A stretch of DNA of 7,319 bases from Bacteroidota bacterium (lineage in GTDB: Bacteria > Bacteroidota > Bacteroidia > Chitinophagales > Chitinophagaceae). Where the stretch lies: positions 1 through 7,319 of the forward strand of contig JAEWWO010000330.1 in assembly GCA_023396345.1 (NCBI GenBank). The letters run 5' to 3'. Positions 5,153-7,319 of this stretch are shown here, piece after piece; positions within the stretch are counted from its first letter, which is position 1; each line of letters opens with the position of its first letter. The notes under the pieces were generated by a model that ran no database searches, was not told where the DNA came from, and worked only from the letters and a program-made list of their open reading frames with translations. The position numbers and the translations under genes are program-made.

Positions 5153-7319
5153 TTATATCCCTAATTCCTGAAACAAAGGCATATAATCAGGCGAGTTTCC
5201 TGCAACTCGTTTAAGTACCTGCGCCGGGGCTTTTGCTTTGTCTCTTTGTCCGTTTTGAAGATATAGAACTGCAAGTGCATAGTTGATATCGGTATCAGCA
5301 GGAGCAATCTGTAAGCCTTTCAGGTATTGAGTTTCAGCGGAACGTACATTTCCTTTTTGCTGCAACAGAATGCCATAATTATAATAAACTCTTGGATTGG
5401 TACTATTTAACGATACGGCTTTCGAAAGGTTATTTTCAGCAGCCTGCGTATCATTCATTTCATTATTCAACAGAGCGAGGTTAAAATAAATTCTGTCGTT
5501 TTTATCATCGTACTTTAATGCCTCATTCAAAACTTTTAAAGCATCCTGATTTCTCCCCATCACATTATACATGGTAGATAAATTCAAGCGTGCATAATTC
5601 ATACTGTTATCTTTCTGTAACCCTCTGTTGTAAAATTTTTCTGCCGAAGGATAATCGTTGAGCTTAAGAAAATAATCTCCCGCCATGGCATTACCTGTAG
5701 CAAAATCTGTCTGATACAAAATGTAAGAGCGCAGCTCTGTCTGTGCTCTGTTGTATGCCTCCATTGTTTCTCCAGGAACCGATTGTTTATTATTCAGCAA
5801 CAAATCTGCCGCAGCAATACGCACGGCTCTCACCTTATCGTTCAACAAAGGTAACACCTCCTGCATCCATGCATTCTGAGAATAATTTGCCAAAGCTCTT
5901 AAAGCTCTGTAGCGTACCTGAGCATCTGCATGTTTAAGCTGATAAAGAATCATCTGTAAGGCTGATGATGAATTTATTACTGACATATAATGAACGGCAG
6001 CAGCAACAATATTATGAGGAGAGGAGGAATCCTGTATAATCTTCGTTAAATGTTGTTCGGAAGCGGCGTCATTTCTGCTGCCTAAAATTAAATCTTCGGC
6101 AAAATGATATGCTCTGTCCGGTCCGTACCATTTTGCCACAGCATCAGCAGCCCATTGTGCAGACTGGTCTGAATGGCAATCATTACACGCATTTGGCACA
6201 GCATATTTTACTGATAAATCGGGACGCGGAGCACGGAATACATGATCGTGACGAATATCATTGCCCATATATGTTTCAGTGGGCATATGACAACTCACAC
6301 ATTCCGAAGCGGTGGTATTCACTGCATGAAAAGTATGAGCAGGTGTATCATAAGTAGATTCTGCATGACATTGATTGCATACTTTATTTCCTGTAAAAAT
6401 TAATTTTCCGGAATGCGGGTTATGACAACTGCTGCACTTAACGCCGTGCTTATACATTTTACTCTGAATAAAAGATGCATATTTATACACTTCGTCCAAA
6501 GCCTGACCATCGGCATAATATAAATCTGTAACAGGAATTTCCGGAATATAGTTATCGAGCAGTTCATCAGATGCAATTTTATCGGCACTGATATTGCCTT
6601 TTCTTGCATGGCAGGGAAAACAGGTGTTTATTTCCATTGCCTGTGTGCTATGCGCAGCAAGCGTTTCAATGAAAGAACCTTCTTTTCTTTTTCCTTTTTG
6701 ATAAGCTTCGCTGTTCATGTAATCAATATGATGTTGCGCTTTGCCGTGACAACTTTCGCAGCTTACTGTTACTAAATCATAGGTTGTATGGTAGGTATCT
6801 TTTTCTACATCATAGTTCTTTACAAGATTCGTGCTGTGACATTCGGCACACATGGTATTCCAGTTTTGCGCATTACCTGTCCAGTGAAGCCAGTCGCCCG
6901 CGGGAATTTTTTGTCCTGCATACTGATGAAACCATTTGCCTTCGCGGCTATCCCAGCTTTGGCGTGTAACCTGCATTCTGCCTCCCGGAAACTCAATGAG
7001 ATATTGCTGTAGCGGATAATGCCCGAATGTATATTTTATTTCGTAGTCTTTATATTCTCCTGTTTCGCTTTGTGTATTGATGAAAAACTTTCCATCTCTT
7101 TTAAAGAACTTGCTGATGATGCCATCGGCTTCAAAAACCGCATTATTAAAGTCTCCTAGTACAGAGCTGTCTGCGGCAGGTTCCATCGCCTTGAAGTGAT
7201 CCGAAATTTTCCATTCGGCGTGCTCCTTAGTATGACAACTTTTGCAGGATTCATCTCCGGCATATCTGTTTTCCTGAGAAAGATTGAAGTTGTCGGCTTC
7301 ATTACATCCGGATCCGGCA
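5153..7319 (-). CDS. Octaheme c-type cytochrome with HEAT and TPR repeats, probable lipoprotein (5' end outside window)
   Basis: The frame is open from the window edge, so the start is not visible. The internal ATG at 7186 is not the start, because a heme motif and a coherent protein sequence precede it. About 722 residues can be read. The first are AGSGCNEADN, whose Cys (codon 7306-7304) may be a lipobox, though the residues before it are not ideal. Eight C-x-x-C-H heme sites follow at visible residues 25 (CKSCH), 157 (CAECH), 187 (CESCH), 233 (CFPCH), 295 (CSSCH), 314 (CNQCH), 340 (CVSCH) and 378 (CNDCH). HEAT-like repeats occupy about 430-515 and TPR repeats about 535-705 (AEKFYNRGLQKD, ALKVLNEALKYD, AENNLSKAVSLN, AETQYLKGLQIA). 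The protein must act outside the cytoplasm, where heme is attached. It resembles uncharacterised cytochrome c554/doubled-CxxCH proteins with C-terminal repeats. Electron transfer is likely; partner and substrate are unknown. Confidence 0.9.
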   Translation of the reverse strand, partial: AGSGCNEADNFNLSQENRYAGDESCKSCHTKEHAEWKISDHFKAMEPAADSSVLGDFNNAVFEADGIISKFFKRDGKFFINTQSETGEYKDYEIKYTFGHYPLQQYLIEFPGGRMQVTRQSWDSREGKWFHQYAGQKIPAGDWLHWTGNAQNWNTMCAECHSTNLVKNYDVEKDTYHTTYDLVTVSCESCHGKAQHHIDYMNSEAYQKGKRKEGSFIETLAAHSTQAMEINTCFPCHARKGNISADKIASDELLDNYIPEIPVTDLYYADGQALDEVYKYASFIQSKMYKHGVKCSSCHNPHSGKLIFTGNKVCNQCHAESTYDTPAHTFHAVNTTASECVSCHMPTETYMGNDIRHDHVFRAPRPDLSVKYAVPNACNDCHSDQSAQWAADAVAKWYGPDRAYHFAEDLILGSRNDAASEQHLTKIIQDSSSPHNIVAAAVHYMSVINSSSALQMILYQLKHADAQVRYRALRALANYSQNAWMQEVLPLLNDKVRAVRIAAADLLLNNKQSVPGETMEAYNRAQTELRSYILYQTDFATGNAMAGDYFLKLNDYPSAEKFYNRGLQKDNSMNYARLNLSTMYNVMGRNQDALKVLNEALKYDDKNDRIYFNLALLNNEMNDTQAAENNLSKAVSLNSTNPRVYYNYGILLQQKGNVRSAETQYLKGLQIAPADTDINYALAVLYLQNGQRDKAKAPAQVLKRVAGNSPDYMPLFQELGI

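Noticed and set aside
6109..6357. Plus-strand and alternative minus-strand frames inside the cytochrome gene
   Set aside because: They are shadows of the heme-rich frame; the CxxCH pattern and repeats identify the real frame.
7184..7186. ATG at 7186 as the cytochrome start
   Set aside because: The same frame continues upstream with CKSCH and a lipobox-like sequence to the window edge.
1..7319. CRISPR array, tRNA, rRNA, insertion sequence, phage or toxin-antitoxin genes
   Set aside because: No spaced repeats, cloverleaf, transposase or terminal inverted repeats were seen on either strand.

Overview
The window looks like a chromosomal stretch from a member of the Bacteroidota, possibly the Chitinophagaceae or a relative. 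It is AT-rich, its genes lack clear Shine-Dalgarno sequences, and its predicted promoters carry the Bacteroidota -7 element TAnnTTTG. The gene content also fits: a sulfatase, a GH20 exo-hexosaminidase, a multiheme cytochrome with HEAT and TPR repeats, and an AlkD-like repair protein. This placement is inferred from sequence style, not from a database match. All genes lie on the minus strand, so transcription runs from high to low coordinates.

Read in the direction of transcription, the layout is as follows. (1) 7319-5153: an octaheme c-type cytochrome with HEAT and TPR repeats. Its 5' end lies outside the window, and the visible frame runs upstream of the first internal ATG through a heme motif to a possible lipobox. 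(2) 5144-5030: a 120-bp gap with a palindromic operator candidate, a -7 box and a leader. (3) 5032-2927: a secreted GH20 beta-N-acetylhexosaminidase with a C-terminal LamG-like domain. (4) 2926-2574: a 353-bp intergenic region with a good TAnnTTTG promoter, two ATGATTA-N3-TAATCAT dyads that also form a 15-bp inverted repeat, and one doubtful short open frame. (5) 2573-1641: a short D-2-hydroxyacid dehydrogenase of the 3-phosphoglycerate dehydrogenase type. (6) 1651-1575: an array of degenerate 7-bp units that starts inside the dehydrogenase stop region. (7) 1567-905: an AlkD-like DNA glycosylase, probably co-transcribed with the dehydrogenase. (8) 904-715: an intergenic region carrying a second copy of the operator and leader seen before the GH20 gene. 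(9) 714-1: a sulfatase broken near its 5' end and running off the window.

The most interesting signal is regulatory. The GH20 and sulfatase genes, separated by two unrelated genes, share a bipartite upstream architecture. It consists of the palindrome CAAACGTTT, five bases, TGAAG, a -7-like box and a leader of identical length ending TTTAGCAATG, with almost the same spacing in both copies. This suggests a common regulator controlling an exo-hexosaminidase and a sulfatase that could act on the same sulfated amino-sugar glycan. The sulfatase itself is disrupted. Its signal peptide and the start of its fold sit in one frame, the C-S-P-A-R maturation motif follows almost at once in another frame, and an 11-bp perfect inverted repeat sits at the junction. 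That fits a deletion of the segment carrying the metal-binding aspartates, or an assembly error at the same place.

I see no CRISPR array, tRNA, rRNA, insertion sequence or phage gene. No single cluster here is clearly a new multi-gene system.
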